Below, piece after piece: positions 29,705 to 38,544 of a stretch of 64,000 bases of DNA. The first letter of the stretch is position 1; the number at the start of each line of letters is the position of its first letter. The notes under the pieces were generated by a model. The model saw only the letters and a program-made list of their open reading frames with translations, searched no databases and was not told the origin of the DNA. The translations under genes were made by a program, and so were the position numbers. Source of the DNA: Aureimonas sp. SA4125 (lineage in GTDB: Bacteria > Pseudomonadota > Alphaproteobacteria > Rhizobiales > Rhizobiaceae); the NCBI RefSeq assembly GCF_019973775.1, contig NZ_AP025032.1:3996001-4060000 (forward strand), read 5' to 3'.

Positions 29705-32125
29705 TCACCCCGCCCCCCGCACGGCATCCACGGCGGCGAGTATGCGCTCCGGCGTCGCCGGCGCGTCGAGATCGGGAAACGCCCGGCCCTCCCCCGCCGC
29801 GCAGACTGCGTCCGTCAGCGCCGAGAACACCGAGATCGCCAGCATGAAGGGCGGCTCGCCCACGGCCTTGGAGCGGTAGATGGTCTCGGCCCGGTTCTCG
29901 CCCTTCGTCCAGAGATTCACGCGAAAATCGTCGGGACGGTCGTTGGCGGTCGGGATCTTGTAGGTCGAGGGCGCGTGCGTGCGCAGCCGGCCGGCCTTGT
30001 CCCACCAGAGCTCCTCCGTGGTCAGCCAGCCCATGCCCTGGATGAAGCCGCCCTCGATCTGGCCGAGATCCAGCGCCGGATTCAGCGAGCGGCCGACATC
30101 GTGCAGGATGTCTGCGCGCAAGAGCCGGTTCTCGCCCGTCAGCGTGTCGATCACCACTTCCGAGCAGGCGGCGCCATAGGCGAAATAGTAGAAGGGCGTG
30201 CCGGTGGCGCTCTCGCGGTCGTAGGAAATGCCGGGCGTGGCATAGAAGCCGGTCGAGGACAGCGAGACGCGGGCGAGATAGGCCTCGGCGACGAGATCGC
30301 AGAAGCGCTTCTCCACCGTGCCGATCCGCACCCGGTTGGGCAGGAAGACGACGCTCTCCGGCGCCACCCGATACTGCGCGGCGGCATAGGCGATCAGCCG
30401 CTCCTTGATCGTGCGCGCGGCGGCCTGCGCCGCCATGCCGTTGAGATCGGAGCCGGACGAAGCGGCGGTGGCGGAGGTGTTCGGCACTTTCGCCGTCGTC
30501 GTGGCGGTGATCCTGACCTTGCCGACGTCGATCTGGAACTCCTCTGCGACGACCTGCGCCACCTTGGTGAACAGGCCCTGCCCCATCTCGGTGCCGCCAT
30601 GGTTCAGATGCACCGAGCCGTCCTTGTAGACATGCACGAGCGCTCCGGCCTGGTTGAGATGGCTTGTCGTGAAGGAGATGCCGAATTTCACCGGCGTCAG
30701 GGCAAGGCCCTTCTTGAGGATCGGACTGGCCGCATTGAAAGCCTTCACCGCCGCGCGCCGGGCCCGGTAGCTGCTGGAAGCCTCCAGCTCCGCGACGATC
30801 TCGCCAATCACCGAATCCGTCACCGCCATGTGGTAGGGCGTCAGCGCCGCCCCCTCGGCGGGATAGAAGTTTCGGATCCGTACGTCGAGCGGATCCATGC
30901 CGAGGTCGAAGGCGATGCGGTCGATCGCCCGCTCGATGCCGACCATCCCCTGCGGCCCGCCGAAGCCGCGAAAGGCGGTGTTGGAGACGGTATGCGTCTT
31001 CAGCCGTCGCGAACGGATGCGGGCCGCGGGCAGCGCATAGGCATTGTCGGCATGGAACATGGCCCGATCAGCGATGGCGCCCGAAAGATCCTTGGAATAG
31101 CCGCAGCGGATGAGATGGCCGAAATCGGCGGCCGCGATCCGTCCGTTCTCGGCATAGCCGAGGTCGTAGCGGATGCGCGCCTCGTGGCGCTTCCCGGTCA
31201 TCTCCATGTCGTCGTCGCGGTCGAGCCGGCATTTGGCCGGCCGCCCGGTCTTTTGCGCCACGAGCGCGGCGACCGCGGCAAACAGCGCCGGCTGGCTCTC
31301 CTTGCCCCCGAACCCGCCGCCCATGCGCCGGACTTCCACCGTCACCGCGTGGTCGGCAAGGCCGAGCGTCTTGGCGACATTGTGCTGGACCTCGGACGGG
31401 TGCTGCGTCGAGGAGCGCACCAGCATGTCGCCGTCCTCGCCGGGGATCGCCACGGCGATCTGCCCTTCGAGGTAGAAATGATCCTGGCCGCCGAGATCGA
31501 GCGCGCCGTGGATGCGGCGCGGCGCGGCCGAAAGGGCTGCATCGACATCGCCGAGCCGCATTTCGTGCGGCGGCAGGAGATCGGCGCCGACAGCGTCGGC
31601 CAGCTTTTCTGCCGCATCGATCGAGATCGCGGCGGGGAGATCCTCGTAGCCGATGACGGCCAGCTTCGCCGCCGCGCGCGCGGCAGCCACCGTCTCGGCG
31701 GCGACGGCAAAGATCGACTGGCCGACATATTCGACAACGTCTTCGGCAAAGATCGGATCGTCGCCGAAGACCGGTGAATAGTCGTTGATCCCGGGAATGC
31801 CGGCCGCGGTCAGGACCGCCACGACGCCTTCGGCGCTGCGGACGGCGGCAAGGTCCATCCCCGTGATCCGCGCATGCGCCCGGGTCGACATGGCGACGTA
31901 CACCTGCAGCGTCCCCGGCAGTTCCGGGTCGTCGTCGATGTAGCGGGCCGCGCCAGAGACGTGTTTCGCCGCGCTGTCGTGGGCGAGCGCCGCGGCGACG
32001 CCGCCCACGATGCTCGCCTGGGGCGGTGGCGGTGTCTCAGTTAGATCCGCGGGCGTGACCGTTCCGGCCATGCCGCGGTCTTGCACCCGGCTCTCGCCGT
32101 CGGGGTGATCCATCGCCGCCGTCAT
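29705..32125 (-). CDS. xdhB: Xanthine dehydrogenase, molybdenum-binding subunit
   Basis: XdhB carries the molybdopterin active site that converts hypoxanthine to xanthine and xanthine to urate. The 806-aa protein has GQDHFYLEGQIAVAIPGEDG in part near residue 208, GGGFGGKESQ, AFRGFGGPQGM, HLNHGGTEMGQGLFTK (in pieces), SSGSDLNGMAAQ and the catalytic glutamate in KAVGEPPFMLA near residue 745. The ATG overlaps the xdhA stop (ATGA). The first ~35 residues are an N-terminal extension before the conserved GGVAAALAHDSA start. Confidence 0.95.
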   Translation of the reverse strand: MTAAMDHPDGESRVQDRGMAGTVTPADLTETPPPPQASIVGGVAAALAHDSAAKHVSGAARYIDDDPELPGTLQVYVAMSTRAHARITGMDLAAVRSAEGVVAVLTAAGIPGINDYSPVFGDDPIFAEDVVEYVGQSIFAVAAETVAAARAAAKLAVIGYEDLPAAISIDAAEKLADAVGADLLPPHEMRLGDVDAALSAAPRRIHGALDLGGQDHFYLEGQIAVAIPGEDGDMLVRSSTQHPSEVQHNVAKTLGLADHAVTVEVRRMGGGFGGKESQPALFAAVAALVAQKTGRPAKCRLDRDDDMEMTGKRHEARIRYDLGYAENGRIAAADFGHLIRCGYSKDLSGAIADRAMFHADNAYALPAARIRSRRLKTHTVSNTAFRGFGGPQGMVGIERAIDRIAFDLGMDPLDVRIRNFYPAEGAALTPYHMAVTDSVIGEIVAELEASSSYRARRAAVKAFNAASPILKKGLALTPVKFGISFTTSHLNQAGALVHVYKDGSVHLNHGGTEMGQGLFTKVAQVVAEEFQIDVGKVRITATTTAKVPNTSATAASSGSDLNGMAAQAAARTIKERLIAYAAAQYRVAPESVVFLPNRVRIGTVEKRFCDLVAEAYLARVSLSSTGFYATPGISYDRESATGTPFYYFAYGAACSEVVIDTLTGENRLLRADILHDVGRSLNPALDLGQIEGGFIQGMGWLTTEELWWDKAGRLRTHAPSTYKIPTANDRPDDFRVNLWTKGENRAETIYRSKAVGEPPFMLAISVFSALTDAVCAAGEGRAFPDLDAPATPERILAAVDAVRGAG

Positions 32126-33576
32126 GCGACGTCCAGCACGCTGGTGGCGGTGCCGCCCTCGTGCTCCAGGCGAAACCGCGTCAGCAGGTTCTGCGCCACC
32201 GTCAGGCGATAGGCGGCCGAGGCGCGCATGTCGTCCAAGGGCTGGAAATCCTCGGCCAGCGCCTGGGCTGCCCGCGCCACGGCTCCGATGTCGAAGGGCC
32301 GGCCGACGAGCGCCGCCTCCGCCTGCGCCGCCCGCTTCGGCGTTGCCGCCATGCCGCCGAAGGCGAGCCGCGCGTCGATGATCGTGTCGCCCTCGAAGGT
32401 CAGCCGCAGCGCCGCCAGCACGGCAGAAATGTCGGAATCGAAGCGTTTCGAGATCTTGTGGCAGAAGAAGCGCTGATGGGCGAAGAGCCCCGGCACCTCG
32501 ACCGCCGTGACGAACTCGCTCGGCGCCCGGTCCTGCCGGCCATAGGCGACGAAAAAATCTTCCAGCGCGAGGTTGCGCGCCGTGTCGCCTTGGCGCAGAT
32601 GCAGCCGCGCGCCGAGCGCGATCAGCGCCGGCGGCAGGTCGCCGATCGGCGAGCCGTTGGCGATGTTGCCGCCGACCGTGCCGGCATTGCGGATCTGCGC
32701 CCCGGCAAAGCGCCGGACGAGTTCGCCAAGCGCCGGGTGCAAATTCGCGAGCTTGGCCTGGGCATCGCGGTGGGTCACCGCCGCGCCGATGAACAGGCTG
32801 CCGCCGGCCTCCTCGATCATCCGGATGTCGGCGACGCGCGAGACGTCGATCATGACAGGCAGATCCCGGTGCTGCTTCGTCACCCAGAGCCCGACATCCG
32901 TCGCCCCGGCGACGAGTACCGCATCGGGATGGGCGGCGTAGAGATCGGCAAGATCGTCGACGTCGCCGGGCGACAGCCACAGCCCGCCGGCGCCCCCGTA
33001 GCGGAACACGCCGCCACCTCTGAGAGTCGCCAGCCGGGCGGCGAGAACGGCATCGGCGGCCGCCGTATCCGGCAAGCGTGTCGCGGCGAGCCGCAGGCCG
33101 GCCTCGATGATCGGGCCGTAGCCGGTGCAGCGGCAGAGATTGCCGGAAATGGCGTCCTTCACCTTCTGCCGGTCGGAGATCGCGCCGTTCAGCCAGCCGG
33201 CATAGAGCTGCATGACGAAACCCGGCGTACAGAAGCCGCATTGGCTGGCATGGGTCTCGACCAGGGCGGTCTGGATCGGGTGCGGCCCATCGCGTCCGAG
33301 ATGTTCGACCGTCTCGATCGCCCGCCCGTGCAGTGACGGCACGAACTGGATGCAGGCGTTGACGGCGCGACGGCGCAGGCCGTTCTGTCCATCCGGCTCC
33401 AGCATCAGCACCGTGCAGGCGCCGCAGTCGCCTTCGGCGCAGCCCTCCTTCGTGCCGGTCAGACGCTCGGTCTGGCGAAGGTGGTTCAATACGGTCGTCG
33501 TCGGCGCGAGGCTGACAATCTCGCGCTCCTCGCCATTGAGGATGTACCGGATCGGCGTCGCGGACTCGAAGCGCAC
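32122..33576 (-). CDS. xdhA: Xanthine dehydrogenase, FeS/FAD subunit
   Basis: XdhA passes electrons from the Mo site to NAD. The 484-aa protein has the plant-type [2Fe-2S] cluster (C46, C51 and C54 in KEGCAEGDCGACTV, and C75), the second [2Fe-2S] helical domain (C113, C116, C148, C150 in SQCGFCTPGF and NLCRCTGYGPI), then a FAD domain with VLVAGATDVGLWVTK and NAGTVGGNIANGSPIGDL. It starts with GTG at 33576, 3 nt after the uraH stop. Separate XdhA/XdhB subunits are usual in proteobacteria. Confidence 0.95.
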   Translation of the reverse strand: MRFESATPIRYILNGEEREIVSLAPTTTVLNHLRQTERLTGTKEGCAEGDCGACTVLMLEPDGQNGLRRRAVNACIQFVPSLHGRAIETVEHLGRDGPHPIQTALVETHASQCGFCTPGFVMQLYAGWLNGAISDRQKVKDAISGNLCRCTGYGPIIEAGLRLAATRLPDTAAADAVLAARLATLRGGGVFRYGGAGGLWLSPGDVDDLADLYAAHPDAVLVAGATDVGLWVTKQHRDLPVMIDVSRVADIRMIEEAGGSLFIGAAVTHRDAQAKLANLHPALGELVRRFAGAQIRNAGTVGGNIANGSPIGDLPPALIALGARLHLRQGDTARNLALEDFFVAYGRQDRAPSEFVTAVEVPGLFAHQRFFCHKISKRFDSDISAVLAALRLTFEGDTIIDARLAFGGMAATPKRAAQAEAALVGRPFDIGAVARAAQALAEDFQPLDDMRASAAYRLTVAQNLLTRFRLEHEGGTATSVLDVA

Positions 33577-33579
33577 GAC

Positions 33580-33948
33580 TCAGCTACCCCGATAGGTTGA
33601 ATAGCCATAGGGCGAGAGCAGCAGCGGCACATGGTAGTGCCGGATTTCCCCGACGCTGAAGCGCACGGCGATGTCGTCGAAGAAGGGCGCCGCGCCCCCG
33701 GCGGGCATGGTCGCGGCGAGATAGGGTCCGGCGGCGAAGACGATATCGTACTGGCCGGGCACGAAGGCCGTGCCCGCGAGGAGGGGCTTGTCGCAGCGGC
33801 CGTCGGCATTCGTCTGCGCCCTTGCCAACGGCGTGCGCCGGCCGTCCGCGTCGACGGCAAACAGTGTCACCGCCATGCCCGCGGCGGGCTTGCCGAGGCT
33901 GGTGTCGAGGACATGCGTCGTCAGCCGTCCCCCCTCGTTCTCCGCCAT
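33580..33948 (-). CDS. uraH: 5-hydroxyisourate hydrolase
   Basis: UraH hydrolyses 5-hydroxyisourate to OHCU. The 122-aa transthyretin-like protein has the N-terminal LTTHVLDTSLGKPAAG, GRCDKPLL in the middle, and ends in YRGS, the diagnostic C-terminal tetrapeptide of HIUases. AAGG lies 7 nt before the ATG at 33948. It heads the leftward purine operon (uraH-xdhA-xdhB-xdhC-ABC-puuD-guaD) and is divergent from the MazE/MazF-like pair and puuE/uraD. Confidence 0.94.
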   Translation of the reverse strand: MAENEGGRLTTHVLDTSLGKPAAGMAVTLFAVDADGRRTPLARAQTNADGRCDKPLLAGTAFVPGQYDIVFAAGPYLAATMPAGGAAPFFDDIAVRFSVGEIRHYHVPLLLSPYGYSTYRGS

Positions 33949-34049
33949 CACGCGACCTTCGTTTTTGACCATCTGGTAAAGCCAGTGTGCAACGGGCCGG
34001 ATGGCGGCGTCCAGAGCAAAGCGCGGGGCTGATGATGGCCGTTGCCGGG

Positions 34050-34068
34050 GGTAAGGAAATATCTTACC
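34050..34068. promoter_or_regulatory. Inverted repeat upstream of the antitoxin gene, candidate operator
   Basis: GGTAAG (34050-34055) and CTTACC (34063-34068) are perfect inverted arms around GAAATAT. The site is the most AT-rich part of the divergent region and ends 39 bp before the AbrB-type antitoxin ATG. AbrB/MazE antitoxins usually repress their own promoters through palindromes in this position. It could also affect the uraH operon about 100 bp away. Confidence 0.45.
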
Positions 34069-34107
34069 TCTTTTCCGTCCAGTCTCTGAGGAGAGGAGTT
34101 CCGGGGC

Positions 34108-34323
34108 ATGATCACGAGCAGGCTCAGTTCGAAGTCCCAGACCACCATTCCCCAGCCGGTGCGCAAGGCGCTCAATCTGAGGGAAGGCGACGAACTGGTC
34201 TATGTGATCGAGAACGGCCGGGTCATCCTGATGCGCGACGAAGGCGACATCTTCAGCAATCCCTTCGCGACCTTCACCGAATGGGATAGCGACGCCGATC
34301 ACAAAGCCTATGACAAGCTTTGA
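34108..34323 (+). CDS. AbrB/MazE-type antitoxin
   Basis: The 71-aa protein starts with a swapped-hairpin AbrB DNA-binding domain: SRLSSKSQTTIPQPVRKALN then LREGDELVYVIENGRVIL. The C-terminal tail (FATFTEWDSDADHKAYDKL) is acidic and probably binds the toxin. GAGAGGAG precedes the ATG at a good distance. The toxin gene starts 14 bp before this gene's stop. The inverted repeat at 34050-34068 is a likely self-regulatory site. Confidence 0.85.
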   Translation: MITSRLSSKSQTTIPQPVRKALNLREGDELVYVIENGRVILMRDEGDIFSNPFATFTEWDSDADHKAYDKL

Positions 34324-34648
34324 GCAAGGCGACGTCGTCGTCGTTCCGTTTCCCTACACCGAGCGCGACACCGCCTATCGCCGGCCGGCCCTCATCGTCT
34401 CGACAAAGCTTCTCGGACCGATGCGACTCGCCTGGGTGATGATGATCACCAGTGCCGACAACGCGCCGTGGGAGGGGGACGTTCATCTGGGAGCGGCCTA
34501 TGCCGACGTTGGACTTTTCGATCCCTCCGTGGTTCGCACGGCCAAGATCGCCAATGTCGAGACGGTCGGCTTTCAGAAGATCGGTCGGCTACCGACCGAG
34601 CCTTTCCAGCGCGTGATGGCGGAACTGCGATCCGTCATCGGCGCCTGA
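34310..34648 (+). CDS. MazF/PemK-type toxin
   Basis: The 112-aa protein begins EQGDVVVVPFPYTERDTAYRR in part, then PALIVSTK, the standard N-terminal strands of MazF/PemK-like endoribonucleases, followed by WVMMITSADNAPWEGDV and KIANVETVGFQKIGRL, where the family's R-TAKI-like segment (VVRTAKIANV) is present. MazF enzymes cleave mRNA. It overlaps the antitoxin gene by 14 bp and is followed after 17 bp by puuE-uraD, so the pair sits inside the purine gene set. Activity has to be assumed from family membership. Confidence 0.85.
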   Translation: MTSFEQGDVVVVPFPYTERDTAYRRPALIVSTKLLGPMRLAWVMMITSADNAPWEGDVHLGAAYADVGLFDPSVVRTAKIANVETVGFQKIGRLPTEPFQRVMAELRSVIGA

Positions 34649-34665
34649 CTTCAGGATTGACAACG

Positions 34666-36090
34666 ATGCCCCCCTATCCCCGAGACATGCGCGGCTACGG
34701 CCGCACGCCGCCCGATCCGCGCTGGCCGGATGGCGCCAGGATCGCCGTGCAGTTCGTCGTCAACTACGAGGAGGGCGGCGAGAATGCCGTGATCCATGGC
34801 GACGCGGCCTCGGAAGCCTTCCTGTCGGAGATCGTCGGCGCCGCGCCCTGGATCGGGCAGCGCCACATGAACATGGAGTCGATCTACGAATATGGCGCGC
34901 GCGCCGGTTTCTGGCGGCTGTGGCGGATGTTTACCGAGCGGGCGATGCCGGTGACGGTCTATGGCGTCGCGACGGCGCTGGAGCGCAGCCCCGAGCAGGT
35001 CGCAGCGATGCGGGAGGCGGACTGGGAGATCGCCTCACACGGGCTGAAGTGGATCGACTACCGCGACTATTCCTATGAGGACGAGCGCGCCCACATGCGC
35101 GAGGCGATCGAGATCCACACGGCGGTGACGGGGTCGCGCCCGACCGGCTGGTACACCGGCCGCTCCTCCGTCCACAGTCTCGATCTCGCTGCCGAGGAGG
35201 GCGGCTTCCTCTACGCCTCCGACGCCTATGCCGACGACCTGCCCTATTGGCAGGAGACGCCGTCGGGCCCGCTCCTCGTCCTGCCCTATACGCTCGACAC
35301 GAACGACATGCGGTTTGCGACGCCCCAGGGCTTCAATTCGGGGGACCAGTTCTTCGCCTATCTCAAGGATTCCTTCGACGTGCTCTATGCCGAAGGGCAG
35401 GCCGGCGCGGCGAAGATGCTGAACATCGGCCTCCACTGCCGACTCGTCGGCCGCCCCGGCCGAGCCGCGGCGCTCGCCCGCTTCCTCGACTATGTCGGCT
35501 CGAAGCCGGACGTCTGGGTCGCCAGGCGCGTCGACATCGCCCGCCACTGGCGCGAACATTTTCCCTACGCGCCGGGCCTCAAGCCGAGTCGGATGGCGCG
35601 GGACGTGTTCGTCGAGACGTTCGGCGGCGTCTTCGAGCATTCGCCGTTCGTCGCCGAGCGCGCCTTTGATCGTAGCCTCTCCGCCGCGCACGACAGCGCC
35701 GCGGGGCTGGCCGGCGCCATGGCCACCGCCTTCCGCCGGGCAAGCCACCTGGAACGCCTCGGCGTTCTGCGCGCCCACCCCGATCTTGCGGGCCGTCTGG
35801 CCCTCGCGGGCGAACTCACCGCGGAGTCGTCGAACGAACAGGCCTCGGCCGGACTCGATCGGCTTACACCTGCTGAACTCGCCCGCTTCGAGGAACTGAA
35901 CTCCCGCTATGTCCAGCGCTTCGGCTTCCCCTTCATCGTCGCGGTGAAGGGCAGGACCAAGGAGGACATCCTCGCCGCCTTCGAGGCCCGCCTCGACAAC
36001 GATCCCGAGACCGAGCGGGCCAAGGCGGCGCGCGAGGTCGAGCGCATCGCCACCCTTCGCATCCAGAGCCTTTTCGGAGACACAGCATGA
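34666..36090 (+). CDS. Fused allantoinase (PuuE) and OHCU decarboxylase (UraD)
   Basis: The 474-aa protein joins two purine enzymes. Residues 1 to about 305 are a PuuE-type, polysaccharide-deacetylase-fold allantoinase (MRGYGRTPPDPRWPDGARIA near 8, NYEEGGENAV, SHGLKWIDYRDY, GWYTGRSSVHS, DDLPYWQ). From about 306 to the end is UraD (FVETFGGVFEHSPFVAERAF in parts with catalytic-type H325, LRAHPDLAGRLA, SSNEQASAGLDRL, FPFIVAVKGRTKEDIL). UraD gives S-allantoin and the allantoinase makes allantoate, consecutive steps. The ATG at 34666 fits the family start; the stop overlaps the alc ATG. Confidence 0.95.
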   Translation: MPPYPRDMRGYGRTPPDPRWPDGARIAVQFVVNYEEGGENAVIHGDAASEAFLSEIVGAAPWIGQRHMNMESIYEYGARAGFWRLWRMFTERAMPVTVYGVATALERSPEQVAAMREADWEIASHGLKWIDYRDYSYEDERAHMREAIEIHTAVTGSRPTGWYTGRSSVHSLDLAAEEGGFLYASDAYADDLPYWQETPSGPLLVLPYTLDTNDMRFATPQGFNSGDQFFAYLKDSFDVLYAEGQAGAAKMLNIGLHCRLVGRPGRAAALARFLDYVGSKPDVWVARRVDIARHWREHFPYAPGLKPSRMARDVFVETFGGVFEHSPFVAERAFDRSLSAAHDSAAGLAGAMATAFRRASHLERLGVLRAHPDLAGRLALAGELTAESSNEQASAGLDRLTPAELARFEELNSRYVQRFGFPFIVAVKGRTKEDILAAFEARLDNDPETERAKAAREVERIATLRIQSLFGDTA

Positions 36091-37103
36091 GCGACCGCTT
36101 CATCACCGCCGCCCCGGCACAAGAGGCCGAGGCGCTCCTGAAGCGCAGCATCGACCTTGCCCATCCCCGCCTCGGCACCGTCGTGACCCACGCCAGCGAC
36201 GATTTCTTCGCCGACAAGAGCCGGCTTATCGCCCCCGAGGCACCGGTCTTCTATCCCGACCGGTTCGACGACAACGGCAAATGGATGGACGGATGGGAGT
36301 CGCGCCGGAAGCGCGTCGCGGGCCACGATTTCTGCATCGTCAAACTCGGACAGCGCGGCCGGATCCATGCCGTCGACATCGACACGGCCTTCTTCACCGG
36401 CAATTTTCCGCCCGAAGCGATGATCGAGGTCGCCGACACGCCGGGCGAACCCGGAGAGGGCGACTGGTCCGTGCTGGTCGAGCGCCGGGCCTTGAAGGGC
36501 GATAGCCACCACGTCATCGAGACGGCGTCGGACCGCAGCTGGGGCTGGCTGCGCCTCCACATCTATCCCGATGGCGGCGTTGCCCGGCTGCGCGTCTACG
36601 GCACGGTGGACAAGGACTGGTCGACCGTTTCCGCCGACGCGACAGTCGACCTCGTGGCGCTGGAAAACGGCGGCACGGCGATCGCCTGGAACGACGCGCA
36701 TTACGGCGCGCCCGCCAACATGCTGGCGCCCGGCCGCGCGCCCGTGATGAGCGACGGCTGGGAGACCGCCCGCCGCCGCCGGCCGGGCAATGACTGGTGC
36801 GTCCTGAAACTCGGCCATGCCGGCACCGTCGAGCGGATCCACATCGACACCCGCCATTTCAAGGGCAACTTTCCCGATCGCTTCTCGCTGAAGGCGATCC
36901 GTCTCGACGCCGACCCCGCGGCCGCCGAGATCGAGGCGGCGAGCGCCGCCTGGCCCCTGCTTCTCGGCGAAACGAAGCTTGCCGCAGACGCCATCGCGGA
37001 ATTCACGCCGGCGGCCGATGCGGGGCCGGTCACCCATGTGCGTCTCGACATCTATCCCGATGGCGGGATCTCGCGCCTCCGCCTCTTTGGCCGAAAAGCA
37101 TGA
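36087..37103 (+). CDS. alc: Allantoicase
   Basis: Allantoicase splits allantoate into urea and ureidoglycolate. The 338-aa protein has the two tandem repeats of the family: [12 protein letters not shown] then [31 protein letters not shown] in part, with the second copy [30 protein letters not shown] and [33 protein letters not shown] closes the protein. It is coupled by ATGA overlaps to puuE-uraD before it and allA after it. Confidence 0.95.
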   Translation: MSDRFITAAPAQEAEALLKRSIDLAHPRLGTVVTHASDDFFADKSRLIAPEAPVFYPDRFDDNGKWMDGWESRRKRVAGHDFCIVKLGQRGRIHAVDIDTAFFTGNFPPEAMIEVADTPGEPGEGDWSVLVERRALKGDSHHVIETASDRSWGWLRLHIYPDGGVARLRVYGTVDKDWSTVSADATVDLVALENGGTAIAWNDAHYGAPANMLAPGRAPVMSDGWETARRRRPGNDWCVLKLGHAGTVERIHIDTRHFKGNFPDRFSLKAIRLDADPAAAEIEAASAAWPLLLGETKLAADAIAEFTPAADAGPVTHVRLDIYPDGGISRLRLFGRKA

Positions 37104-37627
37104 TCCCGCCGGACGATGAGCGGGCGGCAGGACCCCGCCTCCTCGTCGCCGAGCCGCTGACGCTGCTCGGCTTCGAGCCTTTCGGCCAGGTGATCGAGCC
37201 CGACAATGCGGATTCGATCCGGCTGATCAATGGCGGCACGACGACGCGCTTCCACGACCTCGCCAAGATCGACGTCGCGGCCGAGGGCGGCCGCCCGCTG
37301 GTCAACATCTTCCGCGGCAAGCCGTTCTCGTTGCCGCTGGAAATCGCCATGATGGAGCGCCACCCGCTCGGCAGCCAGGCCTTCGTGCCGCTGCACGACC
37401 GGCCCTTCCTGATCGTCGTGGCGCCGGACGAGGGCGGCAGGCCGGGCAAGCCGGTCGCCTTCGTCGCCCGCGGCGGCCAGGGCGTGAACTATGGCCGCAA
37501 CACCTGGCACCACCCGCTGGTCTCGATCGATGCCATGAGCGACTTCCTGGTGATCGACCGCGGCGGCGAGGGAAACAATCTGGAGGAGGCGTTCTACGCG
37601 GCCCCGTTTCGGATCGAGGCACTGTAG
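37100..37627 (+). CDS. allA: Ureidoglycolate lyase
   Basis: AllA converts ureidoglycolate to glyoxylate and urea. The 175-aa cupin-type protein shows [21 protein letters not shown] in part, [21 protein letters not shown] in part, [18 protein letters not shown], and [14 protein letters not shown], the standard AllA motifs. The ATG overlaps the alc stop. It ends the rightward purine gene set; the next gene is convergent, with a 77-bp gap containing two mutually exclusive GC hairpins and no U run. Confidence 0.94.
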   Translation: MIPPDDERAAGPRLLVAEPLTLLGFEPFGQVIEPDNADSIRLINGGTTTRFHDLAKIDVAAEGGRPLVNIFRGKPFSLPLEIAMMERHPLGSQAFVPLHDRPFLIVVAPDEGGRPGKPVAFVARGGQGVNYGRNTWHHPLVSIDAMSDFLVIDRGGEGNNLEEAFYAAPFRIEAL

Positions 37628-37704
37628 AGCCTGCCGGATTTTCACGGAACCCGTGGGCTCCTACGGGCGGGCACAGACCTCGACGGCCGCTGCCGGCCAT
37701 TGCC

Positions 37705-38412
37705 TCAGCCAAGCACCAGCAACTCTTCGAAATGCGTCATGTCGGCGAAGCGGCAGAAAGCGGGCGGGCGCAGGTCGAGCATCGGGGTGTCGCGCTGCAG
37801 CGCGAGCAGCTCGGCGGCAAGCGCCGCCTCCCAGACAGGGAGATCGTCGTCCTCGAGCCAGTCGATCATGTAGGCGAAGGTCATGTGAAAGCTGTAGTCG
37901 TCATGCTGCGGCTGGCGATAGCTGAAGGGAACCGTCAGGGCGTCGCGCCAGGCGCGCATTACCGCCTCGTCCTTCGCGCTGGCGCCTGCGAGCTTCAGTC
38001 CGTTCGGCGTCACGCCGACGACAGCGACCTTGAAGGCGCCATGGCCCTCGAAGCCTTCGAGTCGCCTGAGGAAATACGACGTCAACGCGTCGATGGAGGT
38101 GTCGAAGGGCATGTCCTGCGGCCAGGCGGAAGGGGTGCGGCGGGTCTCCAGAACGCCTTCGAACAGCGTCATGTGCAGGCTGCCCGGAGGCGTGAAGGCG
38201 AGCTTTCCCGCCGGCGCCAAGGCCATGATGCGGGACCGGGCGCCGATCACCGCGGCCTCTGAGGACGAGCCTTCGACAAGGTGGCAGACGACGGTATTGC
38301 CGTGCTCGGGCAGAAACTGCCCCTCGGCGTCGTAGCGGCTGCCGAGCCGTGGCGGCGGGCCCGGATGACGGACTCTTCTGAATCGATCGAGCGAGGGGTG
38401 GGTCGTCGGCAT
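37705..38412 (-). CDS. DUF1868 / 2H phosphoesterase-like protein
   Basis: The 235-aa protein contains two HxT motifs about 95 residues apart (SLHMTLFEGV and SFHMTFAYMIDW), the pattern of the 2H phosphoesterase/2'-5' RNA ligase fold; the whole fits DUF1868. It probably acts on a cyclic or 2',3' phosphate, but no substrate can be named. GGAGA lies 5 nt before the chosen ATG at 38412; a longer frame upstream has no such site. It lies between the convergent allA and the end of the urease-linked operon and looks monocistronic. Confidence 0.82.
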   Translation of the reverse strand: MPTTHPSLDRFRRVRHPGPPPRLGSRYDAEGQFLPEHGNTVVCHLVEGSSSEAAVIGARSRIMALAPAGKLAFTPPGSLHMTLFEGVLETRRTPSAWPQDMPFDTSIDALTSYFLRRLEGFEGHGAFKVAVVGVTPNGLKLAGASAKDEAVMRAWRDALTVPFSYRQPQHDDYSFHMTFAYMIDWLEDDDLPVWEAALAAELLALQRDTPMLDLRPPAFCRFADMTHFEELLVLG

Positions 38413-38516
38413 GGCAGTCTCCGGGCGTCCCGGAGCGCCCAGGATGAGGCGACCCGGATACGCGTGCGACCTGACAATCATGTGACGATATGGCGGAAAC
38501 GGCCGGCAACCGCCCT

Positions 38517-38543
38517 CCGGCGGCAGGTGGACGCCGCCGCCGG
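38517..38543 (-). terminator. GC-rich hairpin at the end of the ure/deaminase operon
   Basis: CCGGCGGC and GCCGCCGG form a perfect 8-bp stem around an 11-nt loop, starting one base after the stop of the leftward deaminase gene (38545). No U run follows, so it may be a transcript 3' end or a stabilising hairpin. Confidence 0.35.
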
Positions 38544-38544
38544 C

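Noticed and set aside
32126..33241. Extension of the xdhB frame upstream into xdhA
   Set aside because: XdhA is a clear FeS/FAD subunit in another frame here; the ATGA overlap at 32122-32125 fixes the real xdhB start.
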